This document shows positions 1-13,700 of a DNA stretch of 64,000 nucleotides, piece by piece (within the stretch, counting starts at the first letter, position 1; each line of letters opens with the position of its first letter). The position numbers and the translations under genes were made by a program. The notes under the pieces are model-generated. The model was not told where the DNA came from, ran no database searches, and saw only the letters and a list, made by a program, of their open reading frames with translations. The stretch is from Prunella strophiata (lineage: Eukaryota > Chordata > Aves > Passeriformes > Prunellidae): assembly GCA_036583965.1 (NCBI GenBank), contig JAZBQD010000021.1, forward strand, positions 17,713,266-17,777,265, read 5' to 3'.

Positions 1-188
1 CATCATCCATCATCCATCATCCCTCCATCCATCCATCCATCCATCCATCCATCCATCCTCATCCATCCATCCATCCATCATCATCCATCCATCCATCCAT
101 CATCATCCATCCATCCATCCATCATCATCCATCCATCCATCATCCTCCATCCATCCATCCCTCCATCATCCATCCATCCATCCATCTC
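1..188. repeat. CATC/CCAT microsatellite
   Basis: Interrupted tetranucleotide array of ATCC units with CATCATCC variants, running off the left edge of the window, so its real length is unknown. Confidence 0.95.
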
Positions 189-1540
189 CATAATTCCTTC
201 CTCTGGACTCTCTACATTCCTAAATCAGACCAGTTTTACCTCATCCATGGGAAAATCAGGTGGTGTAAATCCCCACTTGAGTAATTAAACGTGGATCAAC
301 AGTGGGCAGCCACTAATCAAGAGTAGCTATTATCATCTACATGGGAATCAGGAAAAGAACCCATTCCATGTTCATATTTAGGTAATCAGCTTCTTTCCAC
401 ATCCCTTAGACCTTCTCTGTCCCCTTGGCACATTGCTGTTCCACCAGCAATGTGAAAGTTATATTTGGGTGAATCATAACTTTAAAAACCACTGTTCCTG
501 ATTTCCAGGAGCCCTTACAGTCTGATGAAGGTCACAATGAAGACAGAACAAAACAAAAATAACCCAGCTAACGAAAAAATTACTTCTAAAGCACTTTCCC
601 CTGCTCTGATTCAGTGTAGTTAAATTACTAAGTAAATCAAACTGTAATAAAGCATTGTCCTCTGACATGAAATCACCACGCTATAATTCTGCTTCTAATC
701 ATTGGTGGTGCTAGGAGACAGTGAGCACTGTCATTGCAGGCTGTGATCTCATTCAGCCTCATGGAATTTTTATACCAGAAGGGAAAAACCACTTTAATCT
801 ATGTGACTTCCAGTGGAATCCAGGTCAAAATGCATCACTTGGTGACATCCTGAGCGTGTTTTGTGGTGGGAGGAGGACAGGTTGTAAGAAGGATTATAAA
901 ATGAAATAATGAAAACTCTTCTATAGGTCTGTGTGTGAAATTTTAGCACCTGAAGCCTGAGTGGAATTTCTGCTGGCTCCAGTTTTCTGCCACAGGTCCC
1001 ATCCTGCCTTCAGCCCCTGAGTTACTTGGTTTTGGCTCAAAGTCAACACAGGGCAGTTATTTTTCCCCTGACCTCCAGGGCCATAACTTCAATTGGAATG
1101 AGTCATTACAGTTAAAGCAAAATTAACTGGATCTCATCCTGCCTTGGCTTGTTAAATTAAGGAAATGTCTGCTGTGCCTCACACAAGCTGTTCCCTCACG
1201 TGGGCTTTAATCAAAGCACATCAGAACCTTCATTCCAACTGGACAATGCCATGATTACCTTGAGTTTCCCATGTCAGCAAGTTGTTCTGAAGCTTTTCAG
1301 AAGGAAGTAGAGGTGGGTTGGCCTTGAGCCACTCCCTCAATGCTCTGCCTCAGCAGAACTGGGGGAGAAAAGGAGATGGAAAAATTCACAGGCCAAGATG
1401 AAGACAGAAAAACACTTTATTAATTGAAACACATCAAAGTGTGCTGCTACTACTGATTAAATCATAGTAAAAAGGAGAGAGATAAGCCCCTACAGAACCA
1501 AATGATGCCAAATACAGTTGCCCACAAACCTCTGAGCGAT
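189..1540. other. Intergenic, nothing recognised
   Basis: Unique-looking AT-moderate sequence. Only short chance open frames are present; no splice-bounded conserved exon, RNA gene or repeat family is recognised. Confidence 0.5.
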
Positions 1541-2070
1541 GTCCAGCCTGTCCCAGAACCAGCTCCCCCATTTCCTTTACTGGGCAGGATGCTCCGAGGT
1601 GTGGGATGTCCCAGTTTGGCCCAGCTGTCCCAGAACCAGTTCCCCCAGTTCCCATACTGGACAGAATATTCTGAGGTGTGGGATGTCCCAGTTTGGCCCA
1701 GCTGTCCAGAACCAATTCCTCCAGTTCCTGTACTGGACAGGATGCTCTGAGGTGTGGGATGTTGACCCAGCTGTCCAGAACCAGCTCCCCCAGTCCCCAT
1801 ACTGGGCAGGATCTTCTGAGGTGGGGGATGTCCCAGTTTGGCCCAGATGCCTCAGAACCAGCTCCCCCAGTTCCCATACTTGGCAGGATGTCCTGAATGT
1901 GGGATGGTGACCCAGCTGTCCAGAACCAGCTCCCCCAATTCCCATACTGGGCAGGATGTTCTGAATGTGGGATGTTGGGTCCAGCTGTCCAGAACCAGTT
2001 CCCCCAGTCCCCATACTGGGCAGGAGGTCCTGAATGTGGGATGGTGACCCAGCTGTCCCAGCTGTGCTCC
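1541..2070. repeat. GC-rich minisatellite, about 68-78-bp unit
   Basis: Seven units, each carrying CAGAACCAGCTCCCCCAG followed by a CATACTGGGCAGGAT segment and a GTGGGATG segment. The anchors fall near 1551, 1629, 1707, 1777, 1851, 1919 and 1988, so the spacing varies from 68 to 78 bases. Several overlapping open frames on both strands are by-products of the array. Confidence 0.9.
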
Positions 2071-2410
2071 CTCCTGGTCCCTCCTGCACCTCCCCAGTGC
2101 ACAGTCCCAGGGAACTCCTCGATTCAGGGCCAGCACCACTGAGCACCAGCCAAACCCCCAATGAAAATGTGCTGTAACCACCATGATGCTGTGTGCTGCC
2201 CACACCACCCTCACACTGAGCTCCAGGCAGAGGAAAACCAGCTCCATCCCACCCCAAACCAGCACAGCCAGAAAATTTCACCAGAACTTCTGTGCCCAGT
2301 CCCATGGCAAGGCCCTAGGGTGTCGCCCTGATTTTTAAGTTTCTCTAAAGCCTTCTGATGTTTACATTCTTATGCAGAACTTTCTCACACACTTTTTGTA
2401 AATAACTTAT

Positions 2411-2610
2411 TGTTTTGCATTCCTCTATGGAGGAAGAGCAACTTGATGGACTATTGGGTTGTCCAGTGGCATGGAGGAGGTGGCACTGTCACCCTCCAAT
2501 GACACTGGGATTTCAGAAAACTATAAATGGAGTCAGATTCAATAAACTCTCTTTTGCTCTCTCACACCTTGCAAAGGGCTGCTGTCAGTGTTGTGTCGTT
2601 TGTGCACCAC
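2411..2610 (+). mobile_element. LTR-like fragment with TATA and poly(A) signals
   Basis: A CTATAAAT box near 2520 is followed within about 20 bases by AATAAACTCTCTTTTGC and a T/G-rich tail, an arrangement typical of a retroviral U3-R-U5 junction with a short R. I could not find a matching target-site duplication, so the limits are approximate. Confidence 0.45.
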
Positions 2611-3237
2611 AGTGACACATGGGGAACTGGAGATTCCCCTGAGTGCTGGCTCCAGGTTCAGAGCTCCCCTCTCTCTGCAAGCTGCCATGCAGGCACTCTG
2701 GGAGTGTTTAATATGAGCCACGCCGATTTTGTGCAGCGATAATTGGTTTTAATCAGAATGTTGTGCAGCTCTGAGTCAAACACATTACACAAGTCTAAAT
2801 ATATTGTGTCAACACGGCTCCTGTGCACCAAGCAGGGGTAGGCCCAGCTCAGCAGCTCCAGGGAGCACCAGGATTCTTGGGGAAGAAATGTTGATTTTCT
2901 GGTGCCTTGCCCCAGAAAGAACCATTATCCTAATAATGATTCTTGGGATGGAAATCATGGAAGGGAAGGAGAGGAGGTTTAGGGGCTGTGGTTCCTCTGT
3001 TCCCTGTGTGGTGTGGGGCCCATTCTGTCTGATCCCATGTGGGATGGAGGTGAACATCAGCCCTGACCCTGCTCTCACTGCCATCTCTTCACTGCCATCA
3101 GCCCAGCAGCCTGCAGGAATTAAACACCAAGGCACCTTTTCTAAATTTAGCAATGGCACAGGGGGTGAGGGACAGTCCCAAGAACTGTCCAGGCATTAGT
3201 TACATACATGCTTTTCAAAGAAAAAGATTCAAACAAA

Positions 3238-3645
3238 CATTTCATATAGACAATAAGGGACATTTCCCATAGACAATAATGGACATTTCACATAGACAAT
3301 AATGAACATTTCCCATAGATAATAATGGACATTTCATATAGACAATAATGAACATTTCACATAGACAATAATGGACATTTCCCATAGACAATAATGAACA
3401 TTTCATATAGACAATAATGAACATTTCCCATAGACAATAATGAACATTTCCCATAGACAATAATGAACATTTCACATAGACAATAAAGGACATCTCACAT
3501 AGACAATAAAGGACATTTCATATAGACAATAAAGGACATTTCACACAGTCAATAATGGTCATTTCACAGTCAATAATGAACATTTCACATAGATAATAAT
3601 GAACATTTCACATATACAATAATGAACATTTCACACAGACAATAT
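3238..3645. repeat. 23-bp minisatellite
   Basis: About 17 units of a 23-bp motif (CATTTCACATAGACAATAAT plus three bases) with small variations (CACATA, CCCATA, CATATA; ATGAAC, ATGGAC, AAGGAC). Because 23 is not a multiple of three, a frame along the array visits all three phases of the unit, and on the minus strand it still stays open for 83 codons. Confidence 0.95.
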
Positions 3646-6600
3646 AATTTGTGAAAGGTGCTGGGCAATGGGGGATCCCCAGAGCAGGAGAAGCCCCACA
3701 ATTAAAGGAGAGGGCAGCCAAGCCCCATCACAAAGCAGAGCTCACTGCTCATGCATTCCCCTGGCACTGGTTTGGATTCAGTTTCAATGGGGTGGAGAAG
3801 CTGTGGGCAGTTCAGCAGGGGGATGATGGAGAGGGGATCTGGCTGAGGAGCCAGGCTCCTCTCTCTGGCCATTCCCTCTCACAACCCTCCTGTGGTCTCC
3901 TTGGGGGGAAAAGGGAGGAAAAGAAAAGAAAACCATTTGCTTCAGCTGGCAGGAGAAATCAGGAACAAATTGTCCTTAAGCACCACTGTAAGTGAATTAA
4001 AGTAACAAACTCACCTTAGTGATCCCTTTGGAGCAGACAGAGCCTTTCAGTATTTTACTGCTCCTTCAATTCTCCACGGAGGAACAAGCAGCTCCTGCTT
4101 TTCCTCAGCTTCATCCTGCTCATTCTTTAGCCCACAACTCTCACAATGCTTTATTCTAGCCCTCAGCTCCCATTGGCACTCAGAGTCCATCACAATCTGA
4201 TCATATTAAAGGCATCATTTTCATTCCTGAGTATTTTAAGAGCTCCATAATTTTTTCCCTTTACAAAGCCACCCTGACCCAGCAAAATATACAGTGTATT
4301 GTTCAACAAAATAGAGCAAATACAGACATTTTCAGACCATTCCAAATAATGGAAAAGAACAAAGGGAAACATGAAAAAAAAAGGCAGCGTAAAAGCAATT
4401 TCCCAGATATTTTTATGCATTCATGAAATAAAACTTCTCTTAGGCTGCAGAGCCTGGGCCTGATAATATGGGAAAAAATAGATTTATTAGGGTGGAAAAT
4501 GGGGGCAGCTTGGCTCTAGAACAGAATGCTCACCTGTCATTATCAGCCATCCTCCTGAGCCAGCACCCCAAGGAGCAGGAGCTCTCCCTTCCCACTGAGA
4601 CCCTGATGAAGAAGCCAAATGCAGCCATACACTCCATGGCATCCTGCACATAATTCTCTTTTTCACAAGCCCATGCCCACTTCACGTGGCACTGCTGGGC
4701 AGAGAAGGACAAGAGTAAAATTCAGCAAAACTTGCAGGCACTGAGAACCTACCAGGGGCTGCCACACAGAGAAATTATCCACCCCATTCTAGAAATTATT
4801 TTCCTTTAAGCCCAAGAGAAATTCTCCTTGCAGAGCAATTTGCAACAAAACCACTGAACAGCATTGTGGTTACAGTACATTTTCATTGACATAAATATTT
4901 TTTTTTTTTAAATTCAGACAAAAACCACATTTTTCTCTGTGCTGGGCCTTCCAGATCAGTGAGTAAAAGAGGAGAACGGGGTTTTCCTGTTTTCCTTTTT
5001 CCTCACACCAAGTGAGGCTTCAGCTGGAGCCATGAAAGGAACTCACCACCACCTCCTCCCCACCCTCTGTCACCTTTTGCAGCCTTCTCCTGTCCCAGCC
5101 TCCTGGTTTTGGACACAGCCCAAGGTGCACCATGTGTGTAGCACCAGGCTCGTGCTATTCTGAACAGTGAAGCAGAACCACCCACCACCCTGGCTAAAAT
5201 TCAGATTAATTAGGACCCCTCCAGTCCCTGCTTTCTGATGATTAAAGGCTTGAAGGAGCCTGCAGAGATGACACCTGTCAGCATGAGGTATCAAAAGACA
5301 TTAACCACACATTTAGTGGGGGCTGGCTTGGTTTTTAACTAAAGGAAACATTCTGTTGAAGTCAAGCAGTGCTCAGTACCACCAGCACAGTTCTTCAGCA
5401 TAAGTTATTACAAAGCCACAACCCATCTTGAAAAGGGAAGAGAGCAAAGCCAAATTAAACTGGAAGAGCTGGAAATTTAAACTCAGTGGCAGTTCAAGTT
5501 ATAGACTACATTTAGCTAAAAAAAAAAAGCACAAAAAAACCCAAACCAAGAACCCTAATTCTATTTTAAGGGCTCATTTTCCACAAATGGCTGAGCTGTT
5601 TAAGATAAAGTGAATAAATACCTAATGAGCCATTAAAGTCTATAAGGTTCCATGGCCTCCAGGCACTGGTACCTGGACTCAGACAATTATAGTTCCATAA
5701 GATAAGATGAAGACATTAGGTTGCTATTGGAATATATAAAGGTTGAAGGCACTGTTAATAAGTCACTACAGGATGTGATAAAATTGTTTAAACTGGTTAA
5801 AAACTCTCAATGTGCTTCACCAGACACATTTTTACTGCCCCTTTCCTCCCCCTGAAAAGTCTCATCCCTGCTTTGTACAATATTGCATTAACAGCAAAAG
5901 GTGATTTGTTTCTACATTTCCACGTTTTTAGCACATACTCTGGAGGTTATGAAACATTAATGGAGGCAATTCCTCAGCCATGGCATAGAGAGAATAGGAA
6001 AGAAATTAGGAAATACTGTTTAAAAAAACAACAAAAAAGCAAAAAAAAAAAATATCCCCAAAGCAACCATCTAAGAGAAGAGCCATAAATAGTGCAAGTT
6101 ATATTTGCCTTTAAGCAATACCAATCCTATGGAAATTGTTCTCACATTGTCCTATATATGTGTCCTTAACATTTTTCTAAGCTGAAGAACTCAGCCTCTT
6201 CATAATTAGAATTTTCTTGTGCTGAACATATCCATTAATCTTAAATTATTTTCCCACATGTAAGCACATAGGATTTGACTGTACATCCTAACACATAAGG
6301 GAAAACATATGAAAAATCACCCTGAACACAGGGGCTCCTGTCTTGCAAAGCTTTGTGGATATGCATCATTTTCATCCCACTGGTTTAAGTTTTCCAGTTG
6401 CCTGTGTTTGTCTTCTCACTGCTCCACCCCTAAGCCATGCTCCCTTCTTATTCCCCTTCTTTTGAACCCCTCTGTAAGCTCAGCCTTGCCAAAAGCCAGG
6501 CCTGGGTAGACTTTTGACTTTGAGACTGCTCATAACATTTTGGCACTTCCTCTGAGCCTGCTCCTGTATCCATCTGTTTTCTCTTGGCTTTACCTGGAAG

Positions 6601-7176
6601 ATTTTGGGGCAGAGTCAGTCTTTTTTATTGTGTGTCTGTGCAGCATTTTGTGCAGCAGCATCCTGATCTCTCTCCAGGGTTTCCTTGCTGTTACTCAGCT
6701 TAACTCACTGATATTAAAGCAGGGCACCAGGGGGGCTCTCCATGGGACAATTCACAGCCCAAGGTTAAGCAGATGAATAAATATGTACAGAATCCTCCTG
6801 TCTGATGGAGGCTGAATCATTTCATTTGTTGAAGTCCTTTTAGCAGGAGAAAATTATCTCCATGCAATTTTCTTTATGACTTAAGGATCAGTTATTTAAA
6901 AATCTGTGGCTCTGTCCTAAGAGCTGCCACATAAACCCATGGCCCACAGTATATTTTTACAAGCATATTTTATAAACCTCACAGACTGACCAATACTTCT
7001 GACATAGTTTCCATATTTTCCTTCCCCCTGCTTTCTCACATCAATGTTACTGAGGGCTAAAAGCACACAGCACCCCCAGCACTGCTTTTATTTCCAGCCC
7101 CAAAACTTGCAGAAAGGTTTGTGTGATGCCCTGGAGCAGGAGCCTCCTCCCAAATCCCCCAGCAGAGCTTCAGGCA
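3646..7176. other. Intergenic, nothing recognised
   Basis: AT-rich sequence with poly(T) near 4898 and poly(A) stretches near 5519 and 6040. No gene, known repeat family or structured element seen. Confidence 0.5.
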
Positions 7177-7346
7177 GTGCCCCAGAATTATCACCTCTGG
7201 CTAATTCAGCTCCTCACTGCCCCAGAATTATCACCCCTGGCTAATTCAGCTCCTCACTGCCCCAGAATTATCACCTCTGGCTAATTCAGCTCCTCACTGC
7301 CCCAGAATTATCACCCCTGGCTAATTCAGCTCCTCACTGCCCCAGC
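7177..7346. repeat. 40-bp tandem repeat, four copies
   Basis: Four nearly identical 40-bp units beginning GCCCCAGAATTATCACC and ending CAGCTCCTCACT. Copies alternate between ACCTCTGG and ACCCCTGG, which suggests the array doubled from a two-unit block. Confidence 0.95.
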
Positions 7347-7734
7347 TCTGCTCTGGTTTGGCTCTAAGGCACCAAAAATCTTCCCTGCAAGCCCCAGGAT
7401 CAGATCCCCAGTGTGAGTAATCCCTGGCATTCAGGTGACATGAGCAGCAGTGAGGCACATTCTGTCAGCTCAGGGCCAGCCTGGAACACCTTTCAGTGTT
7501 CATTTTCCAATGTTCTCACCTCAAACTGGCTCAGCCTTTGCACCAAATCACAGAACCTGCCTGTGCTGCAGCAGGAAATTCTTTATTTCCCATGCACACA
7601 TCCCTGCAAAGGGTGCCCCACTCCACATTTACTCAAGCTTGTAAGATCTGGAATGTTGTAGCCCAACAGGAATTCTGTGAGAATTTGCTCTCCTGATCTG
7701 CAATAGGTGTCCATTGATGTCCACAGGTGGGTGC

Positions 7735-7899
7735 AGTGGTTTTGGTTTGTTAATTTGAGATTTTGTTAATTTTGAGATTTTTGGATAATTGTGGTAATGA
7801 GTGTGGTGGGTTTTAGTGTTGGTTAGTAATTAATGTATTTTTTGTTGTTGTGAGGTAGGATTAGGAGAAAAGTAAAGTAGGTTTGAAATTTTAAAAGGG
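7735..7899 (+). other. 165-base cytosine-free tract
   Basis: No C occurs on the plus strand between 7734 and 7900, while G, T and A are all frequent. The first 125 bases are T/G-rich, the remainder A/G-rich. It is not a simple tandem repeat. Confidence 0.9.
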
Positions 7900-10097
7900 C
7901 TAAAAAGAAAAATTTCTTAGCAGTAATAAAAGAAAGAGTAATAAGAATGAAAAATAATAAGAATGAAAAGTTTAATGAAGCACTGCAGCCTGCATCAGCT
8001 CTCCATGGCTGTGCTCATGAGAGGCTGGGTGGAAAATCCTGTCCCACATCCATCTGGTAGGATGAGCTCATTGATTTGGACTCCTGATTTCATACCCACC
8101 CTCTCATTAATGCCCTGGGACAGCTCCTGCCTTCACAGGGCTCCTTTCTGGCACTGCATTCTTTCCCTTCATGGCAACTCACCAGCCCTGGGTTGTTACA
8201 GACCTAAAAACAAAAAAAAAGGAGGAGGAAAGAGGACAAAGTTACACAGCAAAGCAAATAAGGAACATGACAGTGTGAAAAATGCATTCTAAAGTACAGC
8301 AGTCCTATCTCAGGCAATAAAGAGAGACTGAAAGTTGGAGCATTTAGCTACTTTCAAATTGCTTTTGCATGAGCCCTGCCTCTTTGTGTGTTAAAGATTG
8401 CTCATAGCTGCAAATTAAATATTTTGGGAATTACAGATAGTGGAGACCCAGCGTGCTAATGGCCCTTGGAGGCATGGCTGTGTAATGCAATCTCCTTTTT
8501 ATTAAGGGAAGGTTCTTTTCTGCTCTCCTGATTGTATTCCCAGGTTATTTCTTTGTCTTTTATTTACTGTTCCTGGTGTGCATGGGAAGCCCCCTGTTAG
8601 CTACAGGCCAGGACCACCAGCTCAAGCCTGCTCTGAGCAGCTGGGGGCTTGTTGGTCTAAGATATATTCATTTAAAAGTCACAAAAACTCTTACATACCT
8701 ATAGGTGACAGGAAAAAAATGTGTGGGATGTGTAAATGTTTTAAAGATTATTGCAAATATTTCACAACAAATAAAGATAGATAGGCTGGATATGAGGGTT
8801 AGCTTTAATTATTATTATTTTTAAAAGGCTCTGTTCTTGCTTACTACAAGTGGAGTAACATAAGTGGCATTTAATAACAGTACAGTCAAATACATGTTTA
8901 GATTGCCACAAGAAAAGAAAGGCAGTCTTTTTGATTTGCAGCTGTAAGAAGATATTTAGAAATTAAAGAGATTGCAGAGTATAATAGTAATCTCATTTAG
9001 TATAAACTACATTTACCAGCATCAAAAATATAATGTGAGAACTACCTGGAGAGACAAACCAAGCTGGCAAGGCAGAACTTTCCCATCTGGGATGGGAGTT
9101 AAAGAAGGAGAAATAAAATACTAACTGTACTAAAAAAAAAAAAAAAATACCATCTATACTAAACACTATGCTGCAGACAAAGACCTCAAATCCTCCTGCT
9201 TTATTCAGAATCTGCTCAGATGAGGCACAGGAATATTGTCAGTTTTGGAGGAATCCACTGGGGTCTGAACAAGTCACCTACATCTAGAAAAGCAGAACAA
9301 AAGTCCTTTGCAGAGTCTCCATCTCCAGCACCATCCCCACCCCATGGTGCTGCCTCAGTTTTGGCTGAACTTCGGATGGTTTGAGGGTCACAAACAGCTT
9401 TAATCCCAGGATCCCAGCAACCAGAACCCTCCCCTTTCTGCAAAGCAGCCAAAAGAGATGAAACCATTTCTGAAAAATCACTCAGCAAATACCAGGCAGG
9501 AGAAACTGAGGAAACAAACACCCCCCTGTCAAGCTGAACAAACTTTGACACCAAAGGGGCTCAGCAGTCACCATTCCCATGCTGATGCTCCAAAATCTGC
9601 ATTTCCCTGCCCAGAATGGCCAGGAAATGGGAGCTCCCCTTTGCTGGATGAAACAGCCAAGCAGTGATGCTGTATTCACAGAGACTCTGTCAAACCCAAC
9701 CTTTCAGAGCAGGGAGAAAGGCCCTCAATTATTTGCAGCATAATCAGGAATGCCTGCCCTCAAATCCCTTACCCTGGGTGAGCCAGCAGCTGTACACTGT
9801 CAAAAACCCAAAGGAGCAGAATAGAAAATGAGACAACAGATACATCCTCTTCACATCTAAAGAGATACTGGAAAGACTATTTAAACCAACACTTTTATGC
9901 TATTTACCTTTTTTTTTTGCCTGTAAGAGCTCTGAGAGAGCTCTCAGAGGGTAATTTGTACTCCTACAAATCTGTTTTTTAACACACATAAAAGATCTGC
10001 TGTGTTTTGATGTTTTCTGAGCAACAGGTAAGCCTAGATCCAGCAGCACTGATGGGTTTGGGTGTCCAGTTGGAGTTAAAGGGCTCTGAGGGCTGTC
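7900..10097. other. Intergenic, nothing recognised
   Basis: Mixed sequence with a poly(A) stretch near 9131 and a small hairpin-forming GAGAGCTCTCAGAG motif near 9935-9955. No gene or repeat family recognised. Confidence 0.5.
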
Positions 10098-10103
10098 CTG
10101 TGC

Positions 10104-10728
10104 TGTCCAGGTCTCTCATGTGTCTCGAGAGACCCAGAGATGTGTTGGAAAGTCTCTGTGTCCCAGCCCAAGAACCAAAGAAGGAGTCAGGAGTCTTCAT
10201 TTGCAGTCTTCAAGGTTGTTTATTTTCCTTATCTATTCCATTCTTTCCCTGACCAGCCCAGCTCTCTTCAGCAGGTCAGTCCCAGGCACACTGCCCACCT
10301 CTGGGGCAGTGTTGTCTTTTTATACTAAAAACTCCCTGTACATTATTTACAGTTATTTCCCAATACCCATCACCTGTGTTACACAGTCCAACTCTGCTCT
10401 AAAGCAATCCAAAAGTGCCACCAGCACCCAGAAGATGGAGGCTGTGAAGAAGGAGAAAGAAGGACAGAACACGCCCAAATTCCTCCATCTTGACCCCTGA
10501 ACTCTTATTCTAAAAAACCCCAAAATTCTATTTTTTCACCCTGTGATAAACTAATTCTTACTCTACTTAATTTGTGTGGCTTGCAACTCTTCATATAAGG
10601 TTGGTAATTTTTTCCATGGCTGAAAATCAAAGGCACAGGGGTCTTGGGCTCTGTGCCAAGGTCTCTGAGCCCCCTGCCAGGGGCTGGAGCCATCCAGGGC
10701 AGCCAGAGGGATGTGCTGGGTTCTGACA
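10104..10728 (-). mobile_element. Solo LTR, class-II-type endogenous retrovirus (copy 1)
   Basis: 625-bp LTR read on the minus strand, beginning TGTCAGAACCCAGCAC and ending with ACA. It carries a TATAAAA box (10318-10324), an AATAAA signal (10219-10224) and an inverted CCAAT box in U3. It is flanked by a perfect 6-bp target-site duplication, CTGTGC, at 10098-10103 and 10729-10734. Six-base duplications are usual for ERVK-like (class II) elements. No internal retroviral sequence adjoins it, so it is a solo LTR. Confidence 0.93.
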
Positions 10729-10734
10729 CTGTGC

Positions 10735-13700
10735 CACTGGCACAGAGCAAGGAGCAGTGTCACACCCCAGTGCCACTTCACCCCTGGCTGAGGGTGGCTG
10801 CAGCTCTGGGACTGCCTCACACAGCTGGGTTCACTCTGCCCCCAGCCTCCTGCCCAGGTGGACACCAACCACCAGCACAGACCAGGAGCCTGACCCAGAC
10901 AGAGCAGGTTTCATATTCCCCAATCTCCATTTTCCCACCCCTAATTAATGAGACTACTCACCTGACAAAATAAATTGGCCCCACAAACCCAAAGGTGAAC
11001 CCAGGGTTGTTATGCACACCCTGGGCTCTTACAAATGTCTCCTCTTCTGACTCAGGAAGAAAACAGGGTCACAAAGATGTGACTGAGGAAATTCTTTTGT
11101 CCTCAGATTTGCTAAAATTGCTCAGATGTGACAAAATAATCTGCCCAGCCAGGGGTTTTCTCCAGATGTGTTTTGAGCAGAACCACCTCACAATGGCAGG
11201 AGACATCACCACTTAACTCAGCACCACCAGGTGCAATCCACTGAGAGCTGGGTGAGGTTTGCAGCCTTTAGACAGAATGAACATTCCTTCCCTGGGAATT
11301 GGATATTTCAGAGAGGGAAATTGAGACATACAGGGGTAAAGAGCTACAGACACTGAATTTCTGTGGCTCAGCTGGCCTGCTTTTTGGGGATACCAAGAAA
11401 AAACCTCTGTTCTTGTACCAGTTTAAGTTGTAGCATCTGATTGATTTTGCTTTACAGTCCAGGGAGGAAATGGGAGACTTGAGACTTGAATCTTACTTTG
11501 CACATCTAACTACAAAACTGATCTGGCTCCTAAAATAATGTTGCAAAAAGGTTTGGAAGAGCCTTTGAACTTATAATGTAATATATAAGCCAAGGAGAAA
11601 AATTATTACACTTAAATTAAATATGGCAACAACAAATAAACCAGACAATTTGTTGCACAGTATGGATTCTGAAGGAGAACATTGCATCCATTATTTCTTA
11701 TCATTGCTCCAGGAAAGAAATTCACAGTGAAGGCAAAAAATGAAGTTAGCAATGATTTTTCACTCGTGAACCTTTCTCCAGGGATGAGTTATAAAGGAAA
11801 AATATGTTGCCTGGAAGAAGAGAGAAAGCAAGGATTATTTATGTTTATATATTTAGTAGCACACTTGCACCCATACTTACTCTGCTTTAGGAGAACCATT
11901 CAACAGCACAGTTATACTTTTTTCTAATTTTGTCCAAATATATGAAAGAAGTCTTTATTCAAGCAAATAAAGTAAAATATCCATGTAAGCTGATTCTTGC
12001 TTTTATCTGGGGAAAGCTGAACATGAAGGCTTTCTAAATATCAGCTGGGTCCCAGGGGAGCAATAACACCAACCCAGATTATTTGTATCCAAATGTGCAG
12101 GGCACAGGCTGGGACCTCAAAGGAAAGTGAGCAGCCAGGAAAACAGGCTGCCAGAATGAAAACAGAAGTTTTCCTGAGCAGAGGGGCAGGGCAGGGAGTG
12201 CAATTAAGAAAGGTGTTGATTTTAAAAGTAGTTCAGGAATGTCAAAGAGTGGGGAGCTGAGAATGACAAAGGTGTTTGGGGGGGAGAGCAGGCATTAGAT
12301 CAAAGGTAATATTACATGAAGCAGGGCATCAAACATCTCACCAAACAGGAGGCACTGAAGTGTAAATAATGAGTAAATAGAGGAAGGGCTGCTGTTTCCC
12401 TGCTGGAAACAGGGAAAATGTGGAGTGAGCAGGGAGCAGGACAGCCACAAACACAATGATGCTGCTATTTAATAAATTTGCTCCAGCTGCTCAGTGGAGG
12501 ATGGAGGGATTGAGGTTGTTGGTTCCTAAATTCAATGGCCAAGCCAAACCTTGGAATCTTTGGGTGTGTTTGTCTACTACAAACAAGGACAATAGTAAAC
12601 CTTTTGCAGAGGCATGGAAAAGAAGCAAAAATGTGTTTTCTGCCTCTGCAGGGGATTTAACCAGGCCAAGAGCCTGAGCCTGCATTGGGGTGATCCCTGT
12701 CAGTTCATGGCCAGCCTGACACAGCCATAATTCATCAGGGTACATCAGTAATTAGGTGAAAGAAATGGGAGCACCCCCAGGATTAAGGCTCTGCACACAC
12801 CCATGTAGCTTGTGGCACTGCAGCTGGGGAAATGAAGATTCTGAGAGATGCCTTGGCAGCGTGGTGGGTCCCACCTGGACCTCTCTCAGGGATTTCCTTG
12901 GGAAATATCCTGTGTTGAATTAGTGATCATGTAAACAGACAGGGATGGAGAGAACTGACACATTTCCAACGTGAAAACAAAGAGCAGAAAGGCAGGAAAC
13001 GGTGAAGTATAGAAAAGCTGAGGAATGGAAGCACAGACATTACCCATGTTGAAGGATATTCCTGTTTTTCCATGGCAGAATAACAGCATTATGCCTTCTC
13101 GCTCATGGTGGTGCTTTGGTAAATCCCTTAAGTAGATTAGAAAGAATTACAGACACTACTGGACAAGTAAATCCCCTGCAAACAGGTAAAACAGGCAATT
13201 TTTAGTGTACACAGCTACCAGCAAAACCATGGTGCAGAAATGAGTGGAGAAGCAGACTTCCCTGGATCCCTGATGGGGAAGCTGGTGAGGAAAATGGAGG
13301 TTAGGAATTTTAAGCCTTACTTGTTCCCTTCTGGTGATTTCCATGCCCAGCTGCTCCCCACCCCATTGGACAAGGCTCAAGATAAACTCTTTCTCTCTCA
13401 TAAAACTGGAACCCCCAGTCACTTACAGAGGGATTGCAGAAACCATCTTTGTGCTGCTTTATTTCATATCTCCATGTGTTGTGATGTGACTTTTACACTC
13501 AGGGAATTATATCCTCTGTCCAGGTTAAGCTGGAGGAGTCCCACTGAACCTAAAAGGTGTTAATTCCTCTAAAGGTTCTGCTGGTTTTCACTCTACAGCT
13601 GGTATTTTTATAAAATAAATTTATTGTGCTCTTCTGCTCTCCTGTATTCACAAGAAAGGCTTCAAAACACAACCCAGATCACTCCTTTAATGAGCTGCAC

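Noticed and set aside
1434..2305. Overlapping long open frames on both strands
   Set aside because: They are produced by the 68-78-bp minisatellite; peptides are periodic and no splice or start context supports them.
3238..3645. CRISPR-like array
   Set aside because: The 23-bp and 21-bp (32117-32475) repeats are directly tandem with no unique spacers, and the genome is a vertebrate's.
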